Below are positions 1 to 6,502 of a stretch of 11,738 bases of DNA, piece by piece (position 1 is the first letter of the stretch; every line of letters starts with the position of its first letter). This DNA is from an uncultured Lachnoanaerobaculum sp. (GTDB lineage: Bacteria > Bacillota > Clostridia > Lachnospirales > Lachnospiraceae). The notes under the pieces are model-generated. The model did not search any database and was not told where the DNA came from. It saw only the letters and a program-made list of their open reading frames with translations. The position numbers and the translations under genes are program-made. Where the stretch lies: the NCBI GenBank assembly GCA_938041725.1, contig CALISX010000324.1, positions 1 through 11,738 of the forward strand, read 5' to 3'.

Positions 1-461
1 AGCAGATTTCCGGCGGCTGCTCCCAGCACACTGCCCGCAATCCAGTACAGATGGTCCAGGAGGCTGACCCAGAAATAATAAGCCATGCGGTCCTGTTCCC
101 CCAGCCCCTTCTCCTGTACCAGCAGGGAATAGGTTTCATCCGTCAGGGCAAAGGCAAGGTAAAATTTGAACTTTTTCACCGGTTTAAACTTGTCGATCAT
201 GGACAGGGCATAGAAAATATGTCTGGCATGCACCATAAGGGTAATCAAAGCCGTGGTCAGCACCCCGGCCCTTGAGGCCAAAAGCCCTGCCCCGATGTAC
301 TGCATGGAGCCTCCATAAATCACAATACACATCAAAAAAGCATAGAACACTCCATAGCCCTTGGACGCTAAGAGAACCCCAAAGCCAAAGCCCAGCACCA
401 AATAGCCTGCCATAATGGGGAGGGTCCTTGTGAGGGCCCTTTTAAACATACGGCTATTCAT
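1..461 (-). CDS. azlC: AzlC family branched-chain amino acid exporter subunit (3' end outside the window)
   Basis: AzlC is the large integral-membrane subunit of the AzlCD exporter, which moves branched-chain amino acids and analogues out of the cell; its small partner AzlD usually follows and would lie beyond the left edge. The visible 153 codons start at ATG 461 and cover roughly two thirds of a usual protein of about 230-240 residues. Seen in the sequence: hydrophobic segments at about residues 15-31, 38-60 and 64-76, the family-like stretches PIMAGYLVLGFGFG (15-28), VHARHIFYALSM (77-88) and ALTDETYSLL (105-114), and a further hydrophobic segment from about 130. A stop codon lies just upstream in frame, so the start cannot be much earlier. 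A GGGAG site lies about 13 nt upstream of the ATG, which is long spacing; the gene is probably translationally coupled to the overlapping small ORF at 454-528. It follows proA without a visible terminator. Confidence 0.85.
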   Translation of the reverse strand, partial: MNSRMFKRALTRTLPIMAGYLVLGFGFGVLLASKGYGVFYAFLMCIVIYGGSMQYIGAGLLASRAGVLTTALITLMVHARHIFYALSMIDKFKPVKKFKFYLAFALTDETYSLLVQEKGLGEQDRMAYYFWVSLLDHLYWIAGSVLGAAAGNL

Positions 462-528
462 CCCAAAAGCCGCTCTCCCTTAACATCTCCTCCGCCCGAT
501 CCATATCCTTCTTTTTTGTCCTATCCAT
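454..528 (-). CDS. 24-residue small ORF between proA and azlC
   Basis: This short ORF begins with ATG at 528 behind an excellent ribosome binding site (AAAGGAGG at 533-540, 4 nt spacer) and ends with TAG at 454. The stop lies inside the third codon of azlC, so the two overlap in different frames. The peptide starts MDRTKKKDMDRAEEM and ends in FWDE; it is highly charged, has no signal peptide or membrane segment, and I recognise no family. It could be a true microprotein, or a device that loads ribosomes so that azlC is translated by reinitiation. A frameshifted azlC N-terminus is less likely, because AzlC proteins normally begin near the FKRAL-type segment already present after ATG 461. The strong ribosome binding site and the overlap are seen directly; the role is inference. 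Confidence 0.5.
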   Translation of the reverse strand: MDRTKKKDMDRAEEMLRESGFWDE

Positions 529-557
529 TTTTCCTCCTTTCCCCATGGGAATGCCTC

Positions 558-1832
558 TTATATCAGATCCTTAAAATGAAAGGACTTTTCTCCCGCTGCA
601 TACGCCCCCACGGTTTGGCCCTGACCCCGCAGCAGATATTTATAGGTGCAAAGCCCCTCCAGACCCACAGGCCCCCTGGCATGAAGCTTGCCTGTAGCAA
701 TCCCCACCTCTGCCCCGAATCCATAGCGGAAGCCGTCTGCAAAGCGGGTGGAACAGTTTTGGTATACCCCGGCAGAATCCACATAGCGGAAAAACAGCTC
801 TGCTGCTTTGGCATCCTGGGTAATAATGGCATCGGTATGATGGGAGCCGTAACGGTTAATATGGTCTATGGCCTCCTGGATATCCCCCACCTCCTTCACG
901 GCCAGGGTTTGTTCCAAAAATTCCTTCCCATAATCCCCATCTCCAGCCTTTTCTCCTCCATACTGCAAAAGCTTCTCTGGAGCCAGAATCCTGGTTCCCG
1001 CTTCCTTCAGGGCAGCAAAGAGGGCCGGAGCCAGTTCCTGGCTGATATCCCTGTGCAAAAGCAGGGTTTCCACTGCATTGCAGGCCACAGGATACTGGTT
1101 TTTGGCATCCAGCACAATCTCTATGGCCTTTTGTCTATCATAGATTTTGTCAACATAAATATGGCAGACACCATCTGCATGGCCCATAACCGGGATGGAG
1201 GTATGCTCCATAATATAGCCCACAAAGGCATTGGAGCCTCTGGGAATCAATAGATCCACATACTCGGAGCAGGTCAGAAGCTGAGCAATATCCTCCCGGT
1301 CCGAGAGCTGGGCCAGGGAAAATTCCGGCAGGCCTGCCTCTACCGCTGCCTCTTTGATACAAGCAAACAAAATCCCATTGGTGCAGGCTGCCTCCCGGCC
1401 TCCCTTTAAAATAGCTGCATTCCCGCTTTTGATGCACAAAGAAGCAATTTGAATCAGGGCATCGGGCCGGGACTCAAATACCACTCCGATCACCCCGATG
1501 GGACAGCTGATCCGTTCCAGCACCAGGTCCCTGTCCAGCTGCCGTTTCAAACTGATCTTTCCAATGGGATCCTCCAGAGCGGCCAGCTGCTGCAGTCCCG
1601 CCACCGCCCCCTTCCATTTTTCCTCATCAAATTTCAGACGGCCCAAAAGGGCCTGCTCTCCCTCCTCACTGGCCCTTTCCAAATCCTTTTTGTTTTCTGC
1701 AAAAATCTCTTCTTTTCTCCTTGTAAGCTCCTGAATCATATATTCAATGGCTTTGTTCCGCCTCTCCAGGGAGGAGGCCATTAATGTAAAACTGTCCCTT
1801 TTTACCAGGGCAGCCAATTCCCGTACCTGCAT
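558..1832 (-). CDS. proA: Glutamate-5-semialdehyde dehydrogenase (gamma-glutamyl phosphate reductase)
   Basis: ProA reduces gamma-glutamyl phosphate with NADPH to glutamate-5-semialdehyde, the second step of proline synthesis in the cytosol. The protein of about 424 residues has the usual full length. Motifs visible, numbered from the GTG at 1838: FESRPDAL (121-128), the cofactor-binding loop region KGGREA (145-150), the catalytic cysteine C253 in YPVACNAVETLL (249-260), and the C-terminal ARGPVGLEGL segment typical of the family. The frame is open from GTG 1838, but I prefer ATG 1832: AAAGG lies 8 nt before that ATG and only 2 nt before the GTG. proB, the glutamate kinase gene that often precedes proA, is not in the window. 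The upstream flavodoxin gene ends 68 nt away with no terminator, and the small ORF plus azlC follow after 29 nt, so a shared transcript is likely. Confidence 0.96.
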   Translation of the reverse strand: MQVRELAALVKRDSFTLMASSLERRNKAIEYMIQELTRRKEEIFAENKKDLERASEEGEQALLGRLKFDEEKWKGAVAGLQQLAALEDPIGKISLKRQLDRDLVLERISCPIGVIGVVFESRPDALIQIASLCIKSGNAAILKGGREAACTNGILFACIKEAAVEAGLPEFSLAQLSDREDIAQLLTCSEYVDLLIPRGSNAFVGYIMEHTSIPVMGHADGVCHIYVDKIYDRQKAIEIVLDAKNQYPVACNAVETLLLHRDISQELAPALFAALKEAGTRILAPEKLLQYGGEKAGDGDYGKEFLEQTLAVKEVGDIQEAIDHINRYGSHHTDAIITQDAKAAELFFRYVDSAGVYQNCSTRFADGFRYGFGAEVGIATGKLHARGPVGLEGLCTYKYLLRGQGQTVGAYAAGEKSFHFKDLI

Positions 1833-1900
1833 ACGCACCGCCTTTCTGCCTGTAAGCTTACCACATACCTGGCTTCACAACAATATCTGCCAACTGCAGC

Positions 1901-2395
1901 CTAATCCATCCATTGTTCTGCCCATGCCTTTAATTCCCCTGCCCCGGCCTTTCCCTTCCATAGCTTTGCATCCAATATTCGAGCTGTGTCAGACACATAG
2001 GGCTTTAGCTTCTCTGCACTTCTCCCGATTCCGCTGGCTCCAGATGTTGCAAACAGCACAAGCTTTTTGCCTGACAAATCATACCCCTTTACAAAGGTAT
2101 ATACCACATTGGGGGCACCCCCATACCAAATAGGAAATCCAATAAAAATCAAATCATATTCGGACATATTTTCAACCTTTCCTTCTACCTCCACCTCCTT
2201 TTTCCCTAATTTTTCCTTATTGCATCGGGCTAAAGGATTGATCCAGTTGATATCTGACTTGGTATAAGGCTCCTTTGGCTTGATCTGAAATACATCAGCC
2301 TGAATGGCCTCCGCCAGGCGCCTGGCTACCCTCTCCGTTACTCTGCCTTCACTTGCGGTAAAATAAGCAACCAATACTTTTTCATTCTGTTTCAT
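1901..2395 (-). CDS. Flavodoxin family protein
   Basis: This is a 164-residue FMN-binding flavodoxin-fold protein, presumably an electron carrier or a small quinone or flavin reductase in the cytosol. The fold is seen as a first beta strand KVLVAYFTA (6-14) followed by the phosphate loop SEGRVTERVA (15-24), then the strand DLIFIGFP (81-88) with the loop IWYGGAPNVV (89-98) expected to pack on the isoalloxazine ring, and a third strand KLVLFATSG (111-119). The phosphate loop is unusual: many relatives read S-x-T-G-N-T or S-A-T-G-x-T, here S-E-G-R-V-T. It resembles the single-domain Flavodoxin_4-type group common in Clostridia. ATG 2395 is preceded by a purine-rich AGGAAAGGAAG site, and a strong promoter lies at 2453-2480. 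It is probably the first gene of an operon with proA and azlC. The redox partner cannot be told from sequence. Confidence 0.88.
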   Translation of the reverse strand: MKQNEKVLVAYFTASEGRVTERVARRLAEAIQADVFQIKPKEPYTKSDINWINPLARCNKEKLGKKEVEVEGKVENMSEYDLIFIGFPIWYGGAPNVVYTFVKGYDLSGKKLVLFATSGASGIGRSAEKLKPYVSDTARILDAKLWKGKAGAGELKAWAEQWMD

Positions 2396-2452
2396 ATCTG
2401 TTCTTCCTTTCCTGTATCAAATGTAGCGAACTCCAATAAATATCCTTTACTA

Positions 2453-2480
2453 ATTATAACATTCCTTATATCATTGTAAA
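2453..2480 (-). promoter_or_regulatory. Extended -10 sigma-A promoter for the flavodoxin gene
   Basis: On the minus strand the -35 box TTTACA (2475-2480) is followed after 16 bp by a consensus -10 box TATAAT (2453-2458), which carries the TGn extension (TGT immediately upstream). The expected start site is near 2446, giving a leader of about 50 nt to ATG 2395. Probably drives flavodoxin, proA and azlC. Confidence 0.8.
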
Positions 2481-2495
2481 TGTTTACGGAATGTT
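2458..2495. repeat. 8-bp inverted repeat around the flavodoxin promoter (possible operator)
   Basis: AACATTCC at 2458-2465 and GGAATGTT at 2488-2495 are perfect 8-bp arms 22 bp apart. They bracket the -35 box and one arm abuts the -10 box. A second, central dyad (GTAAA and TTTAC, 2476-2487) lies between them. Position and symmetry suit a repressor site, but no regulator is identified. Confidence 0.45.
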
Positions 2496-2554
2496 TTGGC
2501 AGTTATGACGATATTGTCTCTATATTCTCCTGCAAAATATTCAAAAGACCATCC

Positions 2555-2600
2555 AAAAAAATCCCCGGCGGACACTGACTTTCCTCAGCGCCCGCCAGGG
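2555..2600 (-). terminator. Rho-independent terminator of the GNAT gene
   Basis: On the minus strand a 16-bp stem (2585-2600 with 2563-2578, including three G-U pairs) closes a 6-nt loop (2579-2584) and is followed one base later by seven T residues (2555-2561). It lies 57 nt after the stop codon of the acetyltransferase and isolates it from the flavodoxin promoter. Confidence 0.93.
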
Positions 2601-2657
2601 CCATCATACCTATGCCTGCTTCCTGTATCGGCTTTTTTATATTGTCTCCAGATCCTC

Positions 2658-3431
2658 CTAGGGATAGATCTGATACACATGGTATTCCTTCAAAAATTCA
2701 AACCCCAGTCCCTGAGCCAGCTCCACCGAGTGCTGATTGCGCACGTCAATGACCTGGGGACCCTTTCCCTTTCCAAAGGAAAGCACCAGCTTGGCTGCCG
2801 CCGTCAAAGCCAGATTCCTTCTGCGGTAATCCGGATTGGTGGCAAACACCAGCTCCATAAAGCGATCCTCATAGGAGCGGCCTACACAGCCGCTGACAAT
2901 TTCCTTATCCTTTACAATAAAATGGCCCCGGACATTCTCAATATAATCTGCCGGATCCTCAAAGCAAAGGCTAAAGTCCTCGCTCCACATATCCTTCATC
3001 ACCTTGTTATAGGCGGTTTTCCCCGGTTTTTTCAGGGCAAATTCCTCCTCCAGGGCAGCCACCAGCTCCTTTAGCACCTCTCGGTTCTCCTCTCCGGTGC
3101 GGCCCAGAGCATAACGGGAAAAGCTTCGGTATCTGCAGTCGATGTTTTCCACCAGCCAGTCAATCCAGCTTTCTGAGGTGGGGACGATGTAGCAGCCCGG
3201 TGCCGTCTTTAGAAGCTGGGCCCAGAAGCGGACAGCCCGCTCCTGCTTGGGGGTAATACCCAAAAGATATACATAATGGGACATCTTTACAATTCCACAG
3301 GAAGGCAGGGCAGATTCTAATTCAGGGATCCAGACCCGACCGCTTTCCAAAGCCATATCCACCAGGAGCTCTCCGCTCCCCTTCCATATGTCCTTCAACC
3401 CTTCTCTGTCTTTTAGATCAATCTCAACCAT
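2658..3431 (-). CDS. GNAT family N-acetyltransferase
   Basis: This 257-residue protein probably transfers an acetyl group from acetyl-CoA to an unknown amine. The catalytic domain is C-terminal, about residues 165-257. It contains a beta strand FMELVFATNP (191-200) leading into the pyrophosphate loop DYRRRNLAL (201-209), here RRNLA where many relatives have a Q/R-x-x-G-x-G/A pattern. It also contains the late motif NQHSVELAQGLGF (232-244), in which the Asn and the terminal GF are typical. The N-terminal 160 residues are not recognisable by eye as a second GNAT fold; the layout resembles the GNAT_acetyltr_2-type proteins common in Clostridia. ATG 3431 follows a strong GAGGAGGGG site. The gene stands alone, with a terminator at 2555-2600 and a likely promoter near 3550. 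Substrate is unknown. Confidence 0.85.
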   Translation of the reverse strand: MVEIDLKDREGLKDIWKGSGELLVDMALESGRVWIPELESALPSCGIVKMSHYVYLLGITPKQERAVRFWAQLLKTAPGCYIVPTSESWIDWLVENIDCRYRSFSRYALGRTGEENREVLKELVAALEEEFALKKPGKTAYNKVMKDMWSEDFSLCFEDPADYIENVRGHFIVKDKEIVSGCVGRSYEDRFMELVFATNPDYRRRNLALTAAAKLVLSFGKGKGPQVIDVRNQHSVELAQGLGFEFLKEYHVYQIYP

Positions 3432-3545
3432 TACCCCCTCCTCATGACAAGCTCCCGCTGGCTAACCCCTGTATATAGTAACCCCCATGCCGATCCCCAG
3501 GCAGCATCCCCGCGCCCAGGGGCAAATCGTCACAGCTTATATCCC

Positions 3546-3554
3546 AGTATAACA
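3546..3554 (-). promoter_or_regulatory. Candidate extended -10 promoter for the GNAT gene
   Basis: TGT followed by TATACT on the minus strand (-10 box 3546-3551, extension 3552-3554). A -35 box is poor: TTGAAA is present but only 14 bp away. The predicted leader of about 105 nt is GC-rich. Supported mainly by the extended -10 and by the lack of another promoter in the 244-nt gap. Confidence 0.4.
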
Positions 3555-3576
3555 CAGAGGGGGATTTTCAAACAGC

Positions 3577-3600
3577 CCCTGTTTTCAGAAAACACAGGGA
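3577..3600 (-). terminator. Weak hairpin after the restriction-modification genes
   Basis: On the minus strand CCCTG plus TTTT pairs with AAAA plus CAGGG, 9 bp with a 2-nt bulge and a 3-nt loop. The following T stretch is short and interrupted. It lies about 76 nt after the stop of the 3676-4662 gene. It could end that transcript inefficiently; otherwise read-through into the GNAT gene is possible. Confidence 0.3.
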
Positions 3601-3675
3601 CTTATATGGTTGCTCTTCAAGTACTTACGATTGTTCCATTAACACTTGCTTCCTCTGGTGTTTGATAATTCCCTA

Positions 3676-4662
3676 TTATTGTCCACTCGCTTCGAATTCA
3701 ATTCGTAAACTGGGATCCGTTTCGACTTTCTCAATTATCTTATTATAACGATCTATGATGTCTCCCAGCGTTGAATTCCGACCGGCCTCTTCAAACATGC
3801 TGTGTTCTAATATATTTGAAGAAAGAAATTGTTGAATGTCCCATATTTCAACTCTTCCTGCAAGATCAGCGTCCTCAGCAAGTGTCATTGCTGTGTGAAC
3901 TCTTTCGTAGATTGTTATAATGACAGGCCTGCTTCCAGCCTTTATGTTTGCTTTACATTTCTCCATTAACAAATCGCCTGGCATAGTAGTGCAATGAATA
4001 CTGGTATTATTGATGACAAAATCCCCAGAACGATCAGTCTGAGCATCAGCAACTGAAGCACCGTGTATCGCAAAGATTCCTTCTGGAAGAATTACTTGAA
4101 GTTTAGCTGCTACCAAATGCTGAAGCATCACCCCTAAGTATCTTGTTCCTTTGTTTTGTTGCTCTCGCTTTTTCGTTTGTTCAAACAAATCATCCAAATT
4201 TGCACGAATTGTTTTTGATGAATCAGCAGAAAGTATAAAAGGTTGATTATTGAAAAATTGGCGTACTTCCTCTGCCCAATAATTCTCAGCCTCATCGAGA
4301 TTTACTCTCTTTTTCTCATTTAATGCATTTAAAAACTTAACATAGGCCATCATTAAGCCCATGCTCCCTCTGCTTGTTCTTCCGCCTTCTGATGTTAATT
4401 GTCTTGTAATGCCGTGATCCTTAAGAATTCTCTTAAGATTTGCTCCTCCTATACCACTAACCTGGCCCTTACTATCTGTTTGAAAGTCAGAAACCTGTAA
4501 AGGAAATCCCCGGCCTTTAACCATACGGGTAAACTGAATAACAAGTGAAAGTTTTCCTTTTGAAAAAACGTCACATTCGATTTGAAATGGCTTGAATACT
4601 TTTTTAGTCTCCTCGGATATCGTTTCCTTCAATCCTCCTTCATCCTTTTTTTCATCACTCAT
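3676..4662 (-). CDS. DUF4928-like protein, probable type II restriction endonuclease partner of the cytosine methyltransferase
   Basis: A soluble 328-residue protein without signal or membrane segments. I read it as the nuclease of a type II restriction-modification pair, because its start overlaps the methyltransferase stop by 8 nt (ATGAGTGA) and the sequence resembles the DUF4928 family often found beside cytosine methyltransferases. Visible blocks are an Arg/Gly-rich segment LTSEGGRTSRGS (89-100) with the helix MGLMMAYVKFLNAL after it, a central segment RYLGVMLQHLVAAKLQ (174-189), and the core GDFVINNTSIHCTTMPGD (213-230) followed by EKCKANI and the strand RPVIITIY (245-252). The GDF plus beta-strand pattern recalls a PD-(D/E)XK nuclease core, but the usual E-x-K is replaced by I-H-C-T, so the catalytic residues are uncertain. 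The coding region is AT-richer than its neighbours, which suggests transfer. It ends with tandem stops TAA TAG. Nuclease activity is inference from context. Confidence 0.65.
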   Translation of the reverse strand: MSDEKKDEGGLKETISEETKKVFKPFQIECDVFSKGKLSLVIQFTRMVKGRGFPLQVSDFQTDSKGQVSGIGGANLKRILKDHGITRQLTSEGGRTSRGSMGLMMAYVKFLNALNEKKRVNLDEAENYWAEEVRQFFNNQPFILSADSSKTIRANLDDLFEQTKKREQQNKGTRYLGVMLQHLVAAKLQVILPEGIFAIHGASVADAQTDRSGDFVINNTSIHCTTMPGDLLMEKCKANIKAGSRPVIITIYERVHTAMTLAEDADLAGRVEIWDIQQFLSSNILEHSMFEEAGRNSTLGDIIDRYNKIIEKVETDPSLRIEFEASGQ

Positions 4663-5905
4663 CGTATAAAGCCTCCGTTAATGGTAGTAAGAATCTTTCA
4701 GCAATAAAGTTTGCAACAGGCATAACCACTGCATCACCCATTGCAAAATATCCATCATTATAACTGCCCGGTAATGAGTAAGAATCGGGGGCACCCATAA
4801 GTCTCGCCGCTTCACGTACAGTTAATAGCCTTGCATGGTTTTTTCCGTTTTCTCTCTTTATCACATATTGTTTGCTACTCCCACCACCAGGAGTCCTCAA
4901 ACAGCCGGCTATTCCATCAAACCGAAGTTCCAATTGCTGTTTCCCATTTCTGGTCCTTCGATATCCAGTTGCAACAGCATTATCATTAGAATTTAGTTCA
5001 TCTATCATTCTTTGAGGTATGAGTCGAAGCACATCGTCTTTATCAAACGGAGCAGACTCTAAAATGTCCAAAATCATCTGGGTCCTAGGTTTTGGCCGTT
5101 CAGTTTTCCACCAAACCCATCTATCTAATTGCTTTCCTAAATTTGCAGCCACTTTGTTATGAAGCCAGTTAGGGCCATCTCCTTGTAGGAAAGTAGGAAT
5201 CTTAACATCATCCTTAATTGCAACCACGAATACTCTTGGTCTTGATTGAGGAACAAATAAATCAGCGTTTAACGCAATGGCCCCACACTGATATCCTCGT
5301 TCAACTAATGCGTGGTGTAAACTTCTATAGTTCTCTCCACTATTTGCAGAAAGCAAGCCAGACACATTTTCAAGTGCCAATATCCCAGGTCGCTCCGGCA
5401 TTTCATCCATTACTCTAAGCCATTCCCAAACGAGACCGCTTCTTTCTGCATGGATTCCTTTCATATTGCCAGCAAGAGATAAATCCTGACAGGGAAAAGA
5501 AGCCCATGATAGATGAGCTGAAGGAAGACTAGACCCACTTATGTTTTTGATGTCATCCAACACAAAATGATTGCTTTTAAAATTGGCCCTATATACAGCA
5601 GCTTTACGAGCATTTATATCATTTGCCCAAACTGGTGCAAACATTCCTTTCATGCCAAATGCTACAAGGCCGCTTCCAGCGAAGAACTCTAACATTCTCC
5701 AATGTGCTTTAGATAGGTCAACTTTTTTTTCTGCATCATCAACATCCATCGGGAATGTAGGCTTCTCCGCATTCTCAGGAATAGCCCATACTCGACTAAA
5801 CTTTGTAGCACCTGGAATCCGGTTCTCCTTACAAAGCCCCTGAACTCGCCTTGCAGTTACGCCCCATCTTTCGGCAGTATCCTGCACTGACATAAATCCG
5901 TTCAA
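4655..5905 (-). CDS. DNA (cytosine-5-)-methyltransferase with N-terminal helix-turn-helix domain
   Basis: The enzyme transfers methyl groups from S-adenosylmethionine to C5 of cytosine in a specific site, protecting host DNA from the co-encoded nuclease. All core motifs are visible in 416 residues: I, EFFAGSG (73-79, SAM binding); IV, SFPCQDLS (136-143) with catalytic C139; VI, LENVSG (178-183); VIII, QSRPRV (220-225); and the C-terminal REAARLMGAPDSY (364-376) with GDAVVMPVA (390-398), where the common form is GN-x-V. Residues about 250-335 form the variable target-recognition region. Unusually, residues 5-45 form an excisionase/MerR-like helix-turn-helix (SVQDTAERWGVTARRVQGLC) ahead of motif I. 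The start is TTG 5905, placed by AAAGGAG 9 nt upstream; the next ATG, 5893, is too far from it. A good promoter lies 30-60 nt upstream. It is the first gene of a two-gene, translationally coupled unit. The target sequence cannot be read from the protein. Confidence 0.95.
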   Translation of the reverse strand: MNGFMSVQDTAERWGVTARRVQGLCKENRIPGATKFSRVWAIPENAEKPTFPMDVDDAEKKVDLSKAHWRMLEFFAGSGLVAFGMKGMFAPVWANDINARKAAVYRANFKSNHFVLDDIKNISGSSLPSAHLSWASFPCQDLSLAGNMKGIHAERSGLVWEWLRVMDEMPERPGILALENVSGLLSANSGENYRSLHHALVERGYQCGAIALNADLFVPQSRPRVFVVAIKDDVKIPTFLQGDGPNWLHNKVAANLGKQLDRWVWWKTERPKPRTQMILDILESAPFDKDDVLRLIPQRMIDELNSNDNAVATGYRRTRNGKQQLELRFDGIAGCLRTPGGGSSKQYVIKRENGKNHARLLTVREAARLMGAPDSYSLPGSYNDGYFAMGDAVVMPVANFIAERFLLPLTEALYDE

Positions 5906-5937
5906 ACAAGTACACTCCTTTCTTTGATAATGGCTTT

Positions 5938-5966
5938 ATTTTATTTTGTAATAACGAAGCAGTCAA
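5938..5966 (-). promoter_or_regulatory. Promoter of the restriction-modification operon
   Basis: On the minus strand TTGACT (5961-5966) and TAAAAT (5938-5943) are separated by exactly 17 bp. The start site would be near 5931, leaving a short leader of about 25 nt that contains the ribosome binding site. A small dyad (TTATT and AATAA, 5941-5954) overlaps the upstream edge of the -10 box and could be a target of the methyltransferase's own helix-turn-helix; that link is speculation. Confidence 0.75.
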
Positions 5967-5974
5967 GGCCACGC

Positions 5975-6377
5975 TATAGTAAACGCTTTTATTTTTTCTC
6001 CAAGAAAACGCACAGAGGGACGCAAGCGTTTTGTTTGGCAGAGCAAAAGTGCCGAACCATTGTCTGGTAATTGTTGCCTCTTCCGTGAAATGAACTTCGT
6101 CCTGAAAGACGCCCCGCGTTTTCTTTTCCATGCAGAGCTCGTTTGTTTTTTTAACTCTTCACGGTTGGAATCTTTTTTATGATCTTTTGGAAGAAAAAGA
6201 CTGAGGTCGAATCTGGGAAAAACCAAGCTGATGAAACAACCTCTGGCATTAACGGATCCCCCACTTAACGCCTCTTTGTCATACACAAAGGTCTGGAAAT
6301 CCATATAAATATCTTCATGCCAAATGTTTACATTTTAGATGCTGTATAAATAGATTTTATTTATGACGTTTACTATA
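5975..6377. repeat. 403-bp non-coding segment bounded by a perfect 11-bp inverted repeat
   Basis: TATAGTAAACG at 5975-5985 and its exact reverse complement CGTTTACTATA at 6367-6377 enclose an AT-rich stretch between the restriction-modification promoter and the NlpC/P60 terminator. Inside are further inverted pairs: AAACGCTT (5981-5988) with AAGCGTTT (6024-6031), and AAGAAAACGC (6002-6011) with GCGTTTTCTT (6116-6125). Two overlapping minus-strand open frames of 100 and 113 codons run through it in different frames, but neither has a convincing ribosome binding site or family resemblance. I see no transposase and no obvious target-site duplication. A relict or MITE-like element fits, but so would chance plus structured non-coding RNA. 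Confidence 0.4.
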
Positions 6378-6395
6378 ACTGCCTTTGCTCCACAC

Positions 6396-6427
6396 ACCAC
6401 CGCTCATGCGGTTTTGCAAGCGGCGGT
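6396..6427 (-). mobile_element. Hairpin resembling group II intron domain V (intron remnant)
   Basis: On the minus strand a 9-bp lower stem (6419-6427 with 6396-6404, one G-U pair), a 2-nt bulge on the 3' side (6405-6406), a 3-bp upper stem and a 6-nt loop reproduce the layout of domain V. The sequence begins ACCGCCG and ends GGTGGT followed by GTGTG, as I recall for some bacterial group II introns with a CGC triad. No intron-encoded reverse transcriptase or 5' intron half is present, so this can only be a fragment. It lies about 28 nt downstream of the NlpC/P60 terminator, a kind of position that some group II introns use for insertion. Confidence 0.4.
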
Positions 6428-6454
6428 TCAATCAATTTAACAAGTAATACACTC

Positions 6455-6485
6455 AAAACAGCCCCCGGGAATTCCCGGAGACTGC
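6455..6485 (-). terminator. Rho-independent terminator of the NlpC/P60 gene
   Basis: On the minus strand a 12-bp stem (6474-6485 with 6458-6469, three G-U pairs) closes an AATT loop (6470-6473) and runs into TTTT. It begins 17 nt after the stop codon. The palindromic CCGGGAATTCCCGG core is conspicuous. Confidence 0.9.
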
Positions 6486-6502
6486 TACAGCCCGCAAATG
6501 TT

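Noticed and set aside
516..1253. 245-codon plus-strand open frame opposite proA
   Set aside because: It is an antisense shadow of a well-supported gene; the translation has no domain-like pattern and no ribosome binding site.
3474..3482. Possible third copy of the TATAGTAAACG repeat left of the restriction-modification genes (TATAGTAAC)
   Set aside because: Only 8 bases match before divergence, and the orientation and position do not define a clean element end; chance in AT-rich sequence is likely.
5829..6304. Two minus-strand open frames of 100 and 113 codons upstream of the methyltransferase
   Set aside because: They overlap each other in different frames, have no good ribosome binding site, show no family-like motifs, and one runs into the methyltransferase in the wrong frame. 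Treated as non-coding.
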